From positions 235,186,733 through 235,250,732 of the forward strand of contig NC_081414.1 in NCBI RefSeq assembly GCF_030272615.1: 64,000 nucleotides of DNA. Reading direction: 5' to 3'. The position numbers were made by a program, and so were the translations under genes. The notes under the pieces were generated by a model, which saw only the letters and a list, made by a program, of their open reading frames with translations, was not told where the DNA came from and ran no database searches. The stretch's first letter is position 1. Every line of letters begins with the position of its first letter. The DNA comes from Cryptomeria japonica. Its lineage: Eukaryota > Streptophyta > Pinopsida > Cupressales > Cupressaceae. Positions 1-12,237 of the stretch are shown piece after piece.

Positions 1-135
1 ACATGTATACATATGTATACATGTGTACAGATATGTATACATGTGTACATATATAAACATATGTATATATATATACATATCTACATATATATATGTGTGT
101 GTACACACACACACACACACATATATATAGATATG

Positions 136-168
<33 letters not shown>

Positions 169-193
169 GTACACACACACACACACACATATA
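1..193. repeat. TA/CA/TG microsatellite
   Basis: This is low-complexity DNA made of alternating TA, CA and TG tracts. It ends at about position 193, where the retroelement tail repeat begins without a recognisable element terminus. A similar tract lies just past the 3' LTR of the best element A copy at 29606. Open frames through it translate only to Tyr/Ile/His/Thr runs and are not genes. Confidence 0.9.
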
Positions 194-798
194 GCACTCC
201 CTGTTCATCACAAAGTGTTGCTCACACTCTGGGTACTCCCTGTTCATCACAAAGTACTCTATCTTGGTACTCCCTGTTCATCACAAAGTACTCTATCTTT
301 GTACTCCCTGTTCATCACAAAGTGTCTTGATCTATCCTAGTCTTCCTAGAGGACCTGTTTGAGTGTATCCTCTCAACAGCTTATCCAATCGACAGCGTAT
401 GTTCCTCACAGAACTGTCGATTTGACCTAGAAGACTGAAACCATACATTTTAAGACATAAACGCGCTTCTGCAACACAGACGCGCTTTCTGGACATAAAC
501 GTGCTTACATCATGCACAAACGCGACTTCGGAACCTAAACGCCCCTACAGGACACAAACGTGTCTGAACTGCATAGACGCTCCCGCATCAAGCACAAACA
601 CGGTCCCAGACGTAAACGCGCCTGGAACCGACACAGACGCGCCTGTTGGACACAGACGCGCCTGGCACCGACACAGACGCGGTTCTACGTTTTTGCATTT
701 TTTAAAGTCCTATTCCTAGCGCATTTATTGCTACCTACTGAGCATTAATGACAAAAATTGAAATGCGTGAAAGTACGAGGAGGTTTGGTGGTACTTAC

Positions 799-864
799 CG
801 GCTCTCCTACCTCTGCTGGTCTCTGGAATCGGCGAACGCAGTCGAATCTGTGTACGAAAGCCAT
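799..864 (-). pseudogene. Orphan first exon of the antisense PMD gene
   Basis: The 66 bases read ATG plus 21 codons on the minus strand (MAFVHRF... ending AGEP-like) and stop at a consensus donor GTAAGT (793-798). The same exon, with the same length and phase, occurs at 1496-1561, 12072-12137 and 28392-28457. No second exon is attached here because the fragment is truncated on its left side, so this copy cannot make the protein. A TATA-like box lies about 92 bases upstream at 956-966. Confidence 0.65.
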
Positions 865-1206
865 CGCTGCTGACTGTTGCTGCTCTTTTTCTCGCTCTGC
901 ACTTTGATCTCGTGATGGTGTGGATGACAATGAGGATGTATTTTTCCCCTGTGGTCTATCTTATAGACTACCCCTAACCTTCGTTTCCCGAGTCAGTCTT
1001 CATTATCCCGTGACTCTGTCACTTTATCCGATCTAGCCATTCTAGCCTTTCTTTCTTATCGAGAGATTGTCTGCAATCTTTTCAGACTTTTTCATCCAAT
1101 CTCTCGAGGGGGCATATCATTCCCATCTTGGGGCAACTCTGTATCAGTTCATCTTATCTTCTTTGAAACAACGCGACAAGCCGCATTGTCTCAAAGAGGG
1201 GCAAAA

Positions 1207-1393
1207 TGTAGACACCCAAAATTGTCCAGTCTAATTAAATAAATATTTTTATTTATTTAATTATCTAAGCCTAATTCTTCTATTAATTAAATAAATCTTT
1301 ATTTATTTAATTAATTCATTTATCCTCTTCTACCCTTATTTCTCATTTAAATAAATACATTTATTTATTAATATTTTTATTTATTTATTTATT
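1207..1393 (+). repeat. Truncated LTR start, element A family
   Basis: It starts TGTAGACACC directly after the polypurine tract AAAGAGGGGCAAAA, exactly as the LTRs at 12478 and 28802 do. After about 187 bases of TTTATT-rich LTR sequence it breaks off into an inverted copy of the element tail. The rest of the LTR is missing. Confidence 0.8.
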
Positions 1394-1396
1394 AGG

Positions 1397-1407
1397 CTAT
1401 AAGATAG
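1397..1407 (+). promoter_or_regulatory. TATA-like box of the PMD gene (inverted copy)
   Basis: CTATAAGATAG lies 89 bases before the ATG of the 22-codon first exon. The same box sits at the same distance in the other copies (28546-28556, 12227-12237 and 956-966, all minus strand). The rearrangement breakpoint lies only a few bases upstream of it, so any further upstream promoter elements are lost in this copy. Confidence 0.5.
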
Positions 1408-1495
1408 ACCACGGGCAAAAGACATCCTCATTGTCATCTACACCCTCATGAGATCACAGTACAGAGCGAGAAAAGAGTAGGAGCAGTCAGCAGCG

Positions 1496-4304
1496 ATGGC
1501 TTTGGTTCACAGATTCGACCGCGTTCGCCGATTTCAGAGGTCTGCAGAGGCAGGAGAGCCGGTAAGTACCACCAAACCTCCTCGTACTTTGACGCACTTC
1601 AATTTTGTCATTAATGCATGGTAGGTTAGCAATAAATGCGCTTAGGAATAGGGCACAAAAAATTGCAAAAACGTGCAACCGCGTCTGTGTCGGTGCCAGG
1701 CACGTCTGCGTCTAGAACCGCGTTTGTGCCTGATGCGGGCGCGTTTATGTCCTGTAGGGGCGTTTATGTTCCAAAGTCACGTCTGTGAGTAATTTAGGCA
1801 CGTTTATGTCAAACAGGCGCGTCTGCGTTGTACAGGCGCGTGTATGCAGTCTTCAGGCGCGTTTGTGAGTTTAAAGTGCGTTTATGTCTTAAAATGTATG
1901 GTTTCAGTCTTCTAGGTCAAATCGGCAGTTCTGTGAGGAACATACGCTGTCGATTGGATAAGTTGTTGAGAGGATACACTCAAACAGATCCTCTAGGAAC
2001 ACTAGGATAGATCAAGGCACTTTGTGATGAATAGGGAGTACCAAGATAGAGTACTTTGTGATGAACAGGGAGTACCCAGAGTGTGAGCAGCACTTTGTGA
2101 TGAACAGGGAGTGCTAAATGTGAGTAACACTTTGTGATGAACAGGGAATGTCACACACGTAGTACTTTGTGATGAACAGGGAGCACTACTAGGATAGATA
2201 GCAACACTTTGTGATGAACAGTGAGTGTCACTAGGATAGATAACCATATGCATTTAGATAGCAAGTAGCATTTTGTGATAAACAGTGAATGCCACGATGA
2301 CTGACATGATTGATTGTGTGACTGCAGGAGTATTTGCCGATGTTAGAGTCACGGGAGAGATTCCCATCTACACAGAGACTGCAACCAGAGTTGTCGTTTG
2401 AGGACAGAGCTGCGATTGAGGAGATGGGCCTCAGACATGTACTGTATGTGCCTGAGTTTCGGGCAAACATGGGTTTGCTGACTGCACTGGCGGAGAGATG
2501 GCACTCCGAGACTTGCACTTTCCACTTGCCGATGGGGGAGATGACAGTGACCCTCGAGGATGTTTACAGGATTTTGCACATACCGATCGATGGAGAGCTG
2601 ATTCCATATGATCGAGATGGAGACAGAGAGGCGCAAAGACGGGTGTTCCAGGATCCCAGGCTAGAGATGAGAGCAGGGCATGTGGCATGGGATACCATGA
2701 CCACGACAGGTTTAGCTTTGCCAACTGTGATTGGAGGAGTTATCAGTGGGTTCTTGTGTCCAGACAGAGCGACACGGGGGTTGGCAGTGGGCTGGGGAGG
2801 AGCACTGGAGATATTGATGACTGAGCACACCAGGTATGCATGGGGTCCCTGTGTCCTGGCACATCTGTATTATGAGCTGCACCAGTTCGTTTACCATGGA
2901 TCAGTGGGACTGGGTTGTGGAGTGACACTTCTACAGGTGTGGGCATATGAGCATCTGCCTATCACACGGCCGATACACTTCAGAGGCAGGGGTCACGGAC
3001 GGAGTTTTGTTCATCTTTATGACATGATTACTTCACAGCCTCGGATTGGCAAGTTAGAGCACTGGAGGCGTGTGATAGATGACATTGATGTAGTCATCTG
3101 GAGGCCGTACATGGGGTGCGAGGAGTGGGAGGATGACGCAGTGGAGCTACCTTATACCTTTAAGAGCAGATATTTGATTGGGCGGACGCCCTACATTTTG
3201 GAGAGACAGCTGGTAGACAGGGTTGGCAGGTAGTTTGGCAGGATCGAGAGGATGCCACGAGGCTCGGGTATGTATGCCCATACGGTCAGGGATCAGGCAC
3301 AGTTCGGGCCATTGTTATCGTATGATCAAGCCGTCACACAGCTAACAGAGATGATGCCACTACCCTGGGATATGTGGCCGGAGGTTGAGGATGCAGGCAT
3401 GGATGCAGAGTACTCCGCGTATTGGGCAGAGCATCTGTTTCCACGGTTGACAGATCCGGGAGAGCTGCTGGAGGGAGAGGTTGGAGGGGATGATGATGAT
3501 GATGGTGGAGGAGATGGAGGTAGGGGCCGACGGAGGCGGAGAGGAGTAGTGGGGGAGAGGAGGGTAGCACCTTGGAGGGAGGGAGGACAGGAGGGACCAG
3601 CCCAGGTGGTGGTGAGGGGTCGTGGTGGATTGCCCCTGCAGGTACTAGCAGCACAGGGTCCTAGAGCACAGGGACCTAGACAGGGACAGGTGCAGGGACA
3701 AGGACAGGTGCAGGTTCCCAGGCATGTACAGAGACAGGTACCGGTTCAGGCACCGAGACAGGTACAGGGGGAGGCACAGGTACAGGCACCCGCAGAGGGA
3801 GAGCCACAAGCAGAGGCTGAAGGTGGGGATCCCGAGGAAGATGAGCTGCTAGAGCTGAGGGAGATCTGCCAGGGCCAGGCAGACGAGATCCAGGAGTTGG
3901 AGAGGGAGAGGGATCGCCTCAGGATCAGGCTCAGGGACACTGAGCGGGAGAGGGACCAGGCTATCCAGCGATATACTGAGGCTGAGACAGCTCTGAGGGC
4001 AAGGAGGCAGGCGGCAGAGGACGCAGGGGCAGGCTACGCATATGTCTTGCGAGCCGGAGAGGAGATTGGTTACTGGAGGGACCTCTACTATGGTGCAGTG
4101 CCAGTGGATCAGCGGGCGAGGAGCTTCCATAGACCATCGCGGATAGCAATGGCTATGGGAGGGAGTCGGAGGAGGCAAGCATCTAGTGGTGGAGTCATGG
4201 GTCCTCCACCACCACCAGACAGGCAGAGTGATCCTGGAGCGGGTCCTTCTACAGCTCAGCGTCCGTCGAGGCCAGGCGGCTCCGAGGGAGGGAGTTCATC
4301 ATAG
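1496..4304 (+). pseudogene. Spliced plant-mobile-domain protein gene, best preserved copy (one nonsense codon)
   Basis: Exon 1 is 1496-1561 (22 codons) and ends at a GTAAGT donor. Exon 2 is 2328-4304, preceded by a pyrimidine-containing CTGCAG acceptor. Both junctions are phase 0, giving a product of about 680 residues. Residues ~40-340 match the plant mobile domain (PMD) family, also called aminotransferase-like, as judged from recognisable blocks such as the FHLPMGEMTVTLEDVYRIL stretch. An Asp-rich run follows near residue 409, then a Gln/Val/Pro-rich segment (~445-523), a charged coiled coil (~527-587) and a Gly/Ser/Pro tail. The only break I see is TAG at 3231-3233, where the sister copies have CAG. 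PMD is known both in plant nuclear proteins (MAIN/MAIL1) and in transposons. Its role in this element is unknown. Confidence 0.75.
1562..2327 (+). other. Intron of the PMD gene (inverted copy)
   Basis: It runs from GTAAGT to CTGCAG. In transcription order it contains an array of GCGTCTGTG-like motifs (about 1680-1870) and then tandem 20-mers (about 2012-2295, seen here as ACTTTGTGATGAACAGGGAG). Both repeat types are confined to the intron in every copy. Confidence 0.6.
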
Positions 4305-6084
4305 CCATAGAGGGCTCCCCTTTGTATCAGTATATGTACCATTTTTGTATTGTAGACACCTGCGGGTGATTTTGTAGCCATATGATTCTTTTGACATCAT
4401 TGTATCATGACACATTTGATTATATATGAGAGATGATTCACCATTTTTGCGGCAGCTATATGCATGTGTACCTTACGTGATGAGATGTTCTTATGTGATG
4501 CTTGTTTTATGATATGGATGCAAATATGCATATGATGCAATGCAATATTTTTGTTCTTTTATGTTTTATATGGGATGCATGATGCAAATGTGAATGTATG
4601 TAATGCAGATGAATATGATAATGCAAATGATTATTTACATGATGGAAATGTAAGATGTGCTAACATGTGTTGTATGCAGGATGTGATGCAGTTGTGATAT
4701 GTATATGTATGTATGAAATGCTTATATGTGGTGATGCAGGTGTAACTATATGAAATGCAAGTGTTTTTGGTGTGTCATTATACTCAGTCATGTGATAGCG
4801 GGCTACGCGGACTCGAGAAGGACAATGGAAGTCAATCAAGAAAGGGGGATGGAAGACAGAAGATATGAAAGTGAAAGAGCTTCTTGTGCGTTATCATCAT
4901 TGAGCTTTATTATGGAAAAATAGGTTATGACAATAGAGGCATATGTTTGACCCAGAAAGTCATTGTACCTGTTTGCATGGAGATAAGATAGTCACAAACA
5001 AGGAATGCCCCAGTTCATACTAGACTCACGGTGTCCTCATATCCTTGGACAAGTCATAGCATTACTAAAAGACAATCCATAGACAGCAAGCACAAATAGG
5101 TGACGATACCCCATCCTCGCCTTTCTAGTCAAAGACATTCTGGAGATATAATCTCTAGTCAAAGACATCCCGGAAAAGCTAAAAGACATGTCACCAAAAA
5201 AGATGAAATCAAAAGAAAGCCAAGACTCGACACCAACATCCACTGTAGTCCTCAAGTTTAGTGTCTCTTGTCACTTGTATAAGTCATGTTTGATTGTGGT
5301 CACAATGTTCACTTTCACAAAAAGGATAGATTAACACTGAACCATATGTTGTCTGAGTCTGTTGAAAGATTTGATTTTGTTGAGGCCCATTGTTGCCACT
5401 GTGTCTCATCTGAAACTGACTGAATCCATGAAACTGATACTTTATTGCGGAGAAGATGAAACTTTATTGCGGATCTGTGATGCAAATGTTGCTTTATTGC
5501 GGATTGTGCGCGAATAGACTGAAGAAAGCTGGAAGAAACTGTACTCCTCGAAACATGTGATGTTCTTAGTTCCACACCCATTACTAGACGTAGGATTTTG
5601 CCTTAGCCACAGATAGGATCTGATTTATTATGGATGGAAAGGGAGGTTTTATTATGAATGGCTAACCAATCTTGGGTAGATCAATAACAAGCCATGATGG
5701 GACTGGGTAAGTTTATTATGGATGAATAGGTTGTGAGGGTGTGCAAAGTGAAAGGATGAAAGTGAATCCTGAAGGAGGGAGGAGCAAAGTCTCTACGCAT
5801 GGCGCTGGTGACCCAGTTTTCACCATGGTACTTGCCCAGGGCGCCACCGAAGTGGTTTTCACCGTTGGACGAAATTATTTCTCTTTACTTTTTTCGATTT
5901 TTCAATGTTTTTCATGTCACAAGGCGCCTGTTTGCCAGGTTTTCACCAAGTAACGATTTTTTTTATCTTATTTTTTGTATTTTTGAATTTTTTGATTTTT
6001 TTGTATTTTTGAATTTTTTGATTTTTTTGTATTTTCGAATTTTTTTTATTTTTTTGTATTTTCGAATTAGGGTATTCCGATGAG
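4305..6084 (-). other. Element A tail between the antisense gene and pol (inverted copy)
   Basis: This is the non-coding or weakly coding part of the tail. 4305-4800 is rich in ATGCAAATG-like words and is probably the PMD gene's 3' UTR. 5037-5255 and 5315-5581 (minus) hold two small frames of 72 and 88 codons that recur in the other copies. Several reverse-strand AATAAA words lie at about 5430-5720. 5955-6072 is an A/T-rich ~26-bp tandem repeat directly downstream of the pol stop. Confidence 0.55.
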
Positions 6085-7921
6085 CTATGTGTAGAACCTG
6101 CGAAGATGCATGTTGTTGATAGGATCCTCCAAAGGTTCACCTTCTGTAGTTGAGAGCTGATATGCCCCAGATCCATAGGCTGCTGTAACGATATAAGGAC
6201 CAAGCCAGTTTGGTTCAAACTTGCCCTTCTTATCTCTGTCTTGCTGATTCTTGGGGTTCTCTCTAAGGACTAAGTCACCTACCTCAAATGTGCGAGGCTT
6301 GACCTTGTGATTGTAGCTGCGACTCATTCGTTGTTGGTAAGCCTTGAGATGATTAAAAGCAATTTGTCTCTGTTCTTCCAGGAGTTCTAGTTCTTGTAAG
6401 CGAGAGACCCTGTAATCTTCATCGTTGATGATGTTTCGCAAAGAGACCCGTAAAGAGGTTAACTCGACCTCAATAGGCAAGATGGCTTCAGCGCCGTAAA
6501 CAAGTGAATATGGTGTAGCTCCTGTAGGTGTGCGGACACTTGTGCAGTAGGCCCAAAGTGCAGGATTGAGTTGGATATGCCAATTACGACCACCATCATC
6601 GACTGTCTTTTTGAGGATTTTAAGGATTGTTTTATTAGACGCCTCAGCTTGGCCATTACCTTGGGGGTAATATGGTGTGGAGAAACGATGGGAGATATGG
6701 AAGCGCTCACAGAGTTCACGAACATCCTGATTTTTAAAGGGATGCCCGTTGTCAGTGATAATGGAAGTGGGAATACCATATCGGCAAATGATGTAGTTCA
6801 GGATGAAGGTAGCAATTTGTTTCCCAGTGACTTGTGTGAGAGGCACGACTTCAATCCATTTTGTGAAATACTCTGTAGCTGTGATAATGAATTTATGACC
6901 ATTGGAAGAAGGAGGGTGAATCTTGCCTATGAGATCGAGTCTCCACTGACAAAAGGGCCAAGGAGATGCAAGTGGTTGTAGTTCTTGTGCTGGTGCATGT
7001 ATGAGGTCTCCATGAATTTGACACTGCTTACATTTCTTGACAAACTGATATGAATCTCTTTCCATAGTAGGCCAGTAATATCCAGTCCTAATGAGTTTCT
7101 TGGCCAAGGTAGGACCACTAGTATGCGGACCACATATCCCTTCACGCACTTCACGTAACGCAATCTGAACTTCGTCGCTTTCTAAACATCTAAGAAGAGT
7201 GCCATCTAGACCTCGCCTGTATAGGATATCAGCTAAAATGACATATCGAGAGGATTGGCGGATGAAAGTGTGGCGTTGGTTGTTTGATATATCAGGAGGT
7301 AAGATATTGTCGCGAAGGTATGTGAAGATGGAACCATATAACTGGGATTCAGGACCAACAACACATATCAATTCAGTGGGAGTGATCTCATATGACGGAA
7401 CCAACAGGTGGTCTACCAGGAACTCATAGCAGGTCTCATTTTGAGGTAGATCAATTAGTGAAGCAATTGTAGCCATGGCATCTGCAGCACGATTCTGCTC
7501 TCTTGGTATCTGCTCAAAGTCTATCTTTGTAAAGTGTTGTTTCAGACTATCCACCATTTGTTTATAAGGCAGTAATTTTTCATCTTTTGTTTGGTAATCA
7601 TCAGTTGCTTGACGGATAACAAGTTGGGAGTCTCCAAAAACACGAAGTTCCTGGATCTTCCATTGAACTGCAATTCGTAATCCTGTTGTTAATGCCTCAT
7701 ATTCCGCTATATTGTTGGTGCAAGGAAATGATAAGCGGTATGATTTTGGTATAGAATCGCCTTGAGGAGTTATAAAGAGAATACCAGCTCCTGCCCCATG
7801 CTGTGTGTATGAACCATCAAAGTATAATTGTCATGGCTTTGCATGTGATATTGTTAGAATGGATTCATCTGGAAATTCTGAATTTAAAGGAGCATCATCT
7901 ATCATGGGAGCATCTGCTAAG
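6085..7921 (-). pseudogene. Partial gypsy pol: aRNH end and integrase
   Basis: This is the C-terminal part of the element A polyprotein. In coding order it holds part of the archaeal-type RNase H (FDGS, AEYEAL and GDSQL motifs), the integrase zinc finger (CKQCQ), a D,D-35-E-type core (IITDNG, then the QAEASNK stretch) and a C-terminal region ending in HLRRFYT. A TGG-to-TGA change near 7833 interrupts the frame just before the FDGS motif; below it the frame is open for 490 codons (6085-7557) and beyond. The 5' part of pol is missing because the fragment joins another copy at about 7921. Confidence 0.8.
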
Positions 7922-9289
7922 TGATCCATTCATAATAAACATTCCTTTTCATCCCTTTCCATCCATAATAAATTGACCCTATATGTGGCTAAGGCAAATC
8001 CTACGTCTAGTGATGGGTGTGGAGCTGAGAACATCACATGTTTCGAGGAGTACAGTTTCTTCCAGCTTTCTTCAATCTATTCGCGCACAATCCGCAATAA
8101 AGCAACATTTACATCGAAGATCCATAATAAAATTTCATCTTCTCCGCAATAAAGTATCAGTTTCATGGATTCAGTCAGTTTCAGATGAGACACAGTGGCA
8201 ACAATGGGCCTCAACAAAATCAAATCTTTCAACAGACTCAGACAACATTATGGTTCAGTGCTATCTATCCTTTTTGTGAAAGTAAACATTGTGACCACAA
8301 TCAAACATGACTTATACAAGTGACAAGAGACACTAAACTTGAGGACTACAGTGGATGTTGGTGTCGAGTTTTGGCTTTCTTTTGATTTCATCTTTTTTGG
8401 TGACATGTCTTTTAGCTTTTTCGGGATGTCTTTGACTAGAGATTATATCTCCAGAATGTCTTTGACTAGAAAGGCGAGGATGGGGTATCGTCACCTATTT
8501 GTGCTTGTTGTCTATGGATTGTCCTTTAGTAATGCTATGACTTGTCCAAGGATATAAGGAAACTGTGAGTCTAGTATGAACTGGGGCATTCCTTGTTTGT
8601 GACTGTCTTATCTCCATGCAAACAGGTACAATGACTTTCTGGGTCGAACATATGCCTCGATTGTCATAACCTATTTTGCCATAATAAATCTCAATGATGA
8701 TAACGCACAAGAAGCTCTTTCACTTTCATATCTTCTGTCTTCCATCCCCCTTTCTTGATTGACTTCCATTGTCCTTCTCGAGTCCGTGTAGCCCGCTATC
8801 ACATCACTGAGTATAATGACACACCAAAAACACTTGCATTTCATATAGTTACACCTGCATCACCACATATAAGCATTTCATACATACATATACATATCAC
8901 AACTGCATCACATCCTACATACAACACATGTTAGCACATCTTACATTTCCATCATGTAAATAATCATTTGCATTATCATATTCATCTGCATTACATACAT
9001 TCACATTTGCATCATGCATCCCATATAAAACATAAAAGAACAAAAATATTGCATTGCATCATATGCATATTTGCATCCATATCATAAAACAAGCATCACA
9101 TAAGAACATCTCATCACGTAAGGTACACATGCATATAGCTGCCGCAAAAATGGTGAATCATCTCTCATATATAATCAAATGTGTCATGATACAATGATGT
9201 CAAAAGAATCATATGGCTACAAAATCACCCGCAGGTGTCTACAATACAAAAATGGTACATATACTGATACAAAGGGGAGCCCTCTATGG
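7922..9289 (+). other. Element A tail, proximal part (second copy)
   Basis: It contains the recurrent small frames at 7983-8279 (98 codons here, extended at its N-terminus) and 8339-8557 (72 codons), both on the plus strand. It also has AATAAA words near 7935, 7968, 8098, 8130 and 8151. 8820-9230 is low-complexity CATTTGCAT-like DNA, probably the 3' UTR of the minus-strand PMD gene. No recognisable protein family was seen. Confidence 0.5.
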
Positions 9290-12137
9290 CTATGATGAAC
9301 TCCCTCCCTCGGAGCCGCCTGGCCTCGACGGACATTGAGCTGTAGAAGGACCCACTCCAGGATCACCCTGCCTGTCTGGTGGTGGTGGAGGACCCATGAC
9401 CCCACCACTAGATGCCTGCCTCCTCCGACTCCCTCCCGTAGCCGTCGCTGTCCGCGATGGTCTATGGAAGCTCCTCGCCCGCTGATCCGCTGGCACTGCA
9501 CCATAGTAGAGGTCCCTCCAGTAACCAATCTCCTCTCCGGCTCGCAAGACATATGCGTAGCCTGCCCCTGCGTCCTCTGCCGCCTGCCTCCCTGCCCTCA
9601 GAGTTGTCTCAGCCTGAATATATCGCTGGATAGCCTTGTCCCTCTCCCGCTCAGTGTCCCTGAGCCTGATCCTGAGGCGATCCCTCTCCCTCTCCAACTC
9701 CTGGATCTCATCTGCCTGGCCATGGCAGATCTCCCTCAGCTCTAGCAGCTCATCCTCCTCGGGATCCCCACCCTCAGCCTTTGCCTGTGGCTCTCCCTCT
9801 GCGGATGCCTGTACCTGTGCCTCCCCCTGTACCTGTCTCGGTGCCTGAACAGGTACCTGTCTCTATGCATGCCTGGGTACCTGAACCTGTCTATGTCCCT
9901 GTGCTTGTACTGGCACCTGTCCCTATCTCGGTCCCTGTACTCTAGGACCCTATGCTGCTGGTACCTGAAGGGTCACTCCACCGCGACCCCTCACCACCAC
10001 CTGGGCTGGTCCCTCCTATCCTCCCTCCCTCCGAGGTGCTACCCTCCTCTCCCCCACTACTCCTCTCCGCCTCCGTCGGCCCCTACCTCCTTCTCCTCCA
10101 CCATCATCATCATCATCCCCTCCAACCTCTCCCTCCAGCAGCTCTCCCGGATCTGTCAACCGTGGAAACGGATGCTCTGCCCAATACGCGGAGTACTCTG
10201 CATCCTCAACCTCTGGCCACATATCCCAGGGTAGTGGCATCATCTCTGTCAGCTGTGTGACGGCCTGATCATACGATAATAATGGCCCGAACTGTGTCTG
10301 ATCCCTGACCGTACGGGCATACATACCCGAGCCTTGTGGCATCCTCTGGATCCTGCCAAACTGCCTGCCAACCCTGTCTACCAGCTGTCTCTCCAAAATG
10401 TAGGGCATCCGTCCAATCAAATATCTGCTCCTGAAGGTATAAGGCAGCTCCATTGCGTCATCCTCCCACTCCTCGCACCCCAGGTACGGCCTACAGATGA
10501 CCACATCAATGTCATCTATCACTCGCCTCCAGTGCTCTAGCCTGCCAATCCGAGGCTGCGAAGTAATCATATCGTACAAGTGAACAAAGCTCCGTCCATG
10601 CCCTCTGCCCCTGAAGTGTATAGGTCGTGTGATCGGTAGATGCTCATATGCCCACACCTGTAGTAGTGTCACTCCACAACCCAGTCCCACTGATCCATGA
10701 TAGATGAACTGGTGAAGCTCATAATACAGATGTGCCAGGACACGGGGACCCCATGCATACCTGGTGTGCTCAGTCACCAATATCTCCAGTGCTCCTCCCC
10801 AGCCCACTGCCAACCCCCGTGTCGCTCTGTCTGGACACAAGAACCCACTGATGGCTCCTCTGATCACAGCTGGCAAAGCTAAACCTGTCGCAGTCATGGT
10901 ATCCCATGCCACATGCCCTGCTCTCATCTCTAGCCCGGGATCCTGGAACACTCGTCTCAGCGCCTCTTTGTCTCCATCTCGATCATATGGAATCAGCTCT
11001 CCATCGATCGGTATGTGCAAAATCCTGTAAACATCCTCGAGGGTCACTGTCATCTCCCCCATCGGCAAGTGGAAAGTGCAAGTCTCGGAGTGCCATCTCT
11101 CCGCCAGTGCAGTCAGCAAACCCATGTTTGCCCGAAACTTAGGCACATACAGTACATGTCTGAGGCCCATCTCCTCAATCGCAGCTCTGTCCTCAAATGA
11201 CAACTCTGGTCGCAGTCTCTGTGTAGACGGGAATCTCTCCCGTGACTCTAACATCAGCAGATACTCCTGCAGTCACACAATCAATCATGTCATTCATTGT
11301 GGCATTCACTGTTTATCACAAAATGCTACTTGCTATCTAAATGCATATGGTTATCTATCCTAGTGACACTCACTGTTCATCACAAAGTGTTGCTATCTAT
11401 CTTAGTAGTGCTCCCTGTTCATCACAAAGTACTACGTGTGTGACATTCCCTGTTCATCACAAAGTGTTACTCACATTTTGCACTCCCTGTTCATCACAAA
11501 GTGCTGCTCATACTCTGGGTACTCCCTATTCATCACAAAGTACTCTATCTTGGTACTCTCTGTTCATCACAAAGTGCCTTGATCTATCCTAGTCTTCCTA
11601 GAGGACCTGTTTGAGTGTATCCTCTCAACAGCTTATCCAATCGATAGCGTATGTTCCTCACAGAACTGCCGATTTGACCTAGAAGACTGAAACCATACAT
11701 TTTAAGACATAAACGTGCTTTAGACTCATAAACGCATTTCTTGACTGCACAAACGCGCTTCTGCAACACAGACGCGCTTTCTGGACATAAACGTGCTTAC
11801 ATCATGCACAAACGCGACTTCGGAACCTAAATGCCCCTACAGGACACAAACGCGTCTGAACTGCACAGACGCTCCCGCATCAAGCACAAATGTGGTCCCA
11901 GACGTAAACGCGCCTGGAACCGACACAGACGCGCCTGGCACCGACACAGACGCGGTTCTACATTTTTGCATTTTTTAAAGTCCTATTCCTAGCGCATTTA
12001 TTGCTACCTATTGAGCATTAATGACAAAAATTGAAATGCATGAAAGTACGAGGAGGTTTGGTGGTACTTACCGGCTCTCCTGCCTCTGCTGGTCTCTGGA
12101 ATCGACGAACGCGGTCGAATCTGTGTACGAAAGCCAT
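9290..12137 (-). pseudogene. Antisense PMD protein gene, second copy
   Basis: Exon 1 is 12072-12137 and exon 2 is 9290-11266, on the minus strand, with the same GTAAGT donor and CTGCAG acceptor as the other copies. The PMD region is open from 11266 down to a TAG at about 10016. More in-frame TAGs follow in the Gln-rich segment (about 9860-9960), and the frame then reopens through the coiled coil (9290-9697 and upstream). Every break I could align is a CAG-to-TAG change, with no frameshift. A small in-frame deletion removes a Gly-Met-Asp-Ala block present in the sister copies. A full protein is unlikely from this copy. Confidence 0.7.
11267..12071 (-). other. Intron of the antisense PMD gene (second copy)
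   Basis: It lies between the donor (12066-12071 read on minus) and the acceptor at 11267. The 20-mer CTCCCTGTTCATCACAAAGT and variants repeat at about 11295-11580 (plus-strand reading), and the reverse complement of the GCGTCTGTG-type array lies at about 11705-11965. Confidence 0.55.
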
Positions 12138-12226
12138 CGCTGCTGACTGCTGCTGCTCTTTTTCTCGCTCTGCACTTTGATCTCGTGATGGTGTGGATGA
12201 CAATGAGGATGTATTTCCCCCGTGAT

Positions 12227-12237
12227 CTATCTTATAG
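12227..12237 (-). promoter_or_regulatory. TATA-like box of the antisense PMD gene (second copy)
   Basis: On the minus strand it reads CTATAAGATAG and lies 90 bases upstream of the exon 1 ATG at 12137. Its position and sequence are conserved in all four copies. Confidence 0.45.

Larger units (their letters stand above)
194..1393 (+). mobile_element. Fragment of gypsy element A: 3' tail plus start of LTR
   Basis: This 1.2 kb piece matches by eye the end of the element A tail (27779-28801) plus the first ~187 bases of its LTR. In order it holds the 20-mer tandem repeats (194-335), the GACGCG-type motif array (about 455-690), a reverse-strand first exon of the PMD gene (799-864), a reverse-strand TATA-like box (956-966), the polypurine tract (1193-1206) and an LTR start (1207-1393). 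Both ends are abrupt: on the left it meets microsatellite DNA, and on the right it meets an inverted copy of the same tail at about 1394. It encodes nothing complete. Confidence 0.8.
1394..7921 (-). mobile_element. Inverted fragment of gypsy element A: aRNH/INT end, tail and antisense gene
   Basis: This is a minus-strand copy of element A corresponding to about 21976-28556 of the plus-strand copy. It begins at the TATA-like box of the antisense gene and ends inside the aRNH domain of pol. It has no LTR. Together with 7922-12240 it makes an inverted repeat with arms of about 4.3 kb around a ~2.2 kb asymmetric centre that holds the integrase. Sequence identity to the other copies is very high by eye, so the rearrangement appears to postdate most of the family's divergence. 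Confidence 0.8.

Noticed and set aside
2349-2946. Several minus-strand frames of 60-97 codons opposite the PMD exon (and equivalents at 10697-11200 and 26946-27501)
   Set aside because: They are mirror frames of the PMD coding sequence, which has family support, splice sites and consistent copies.
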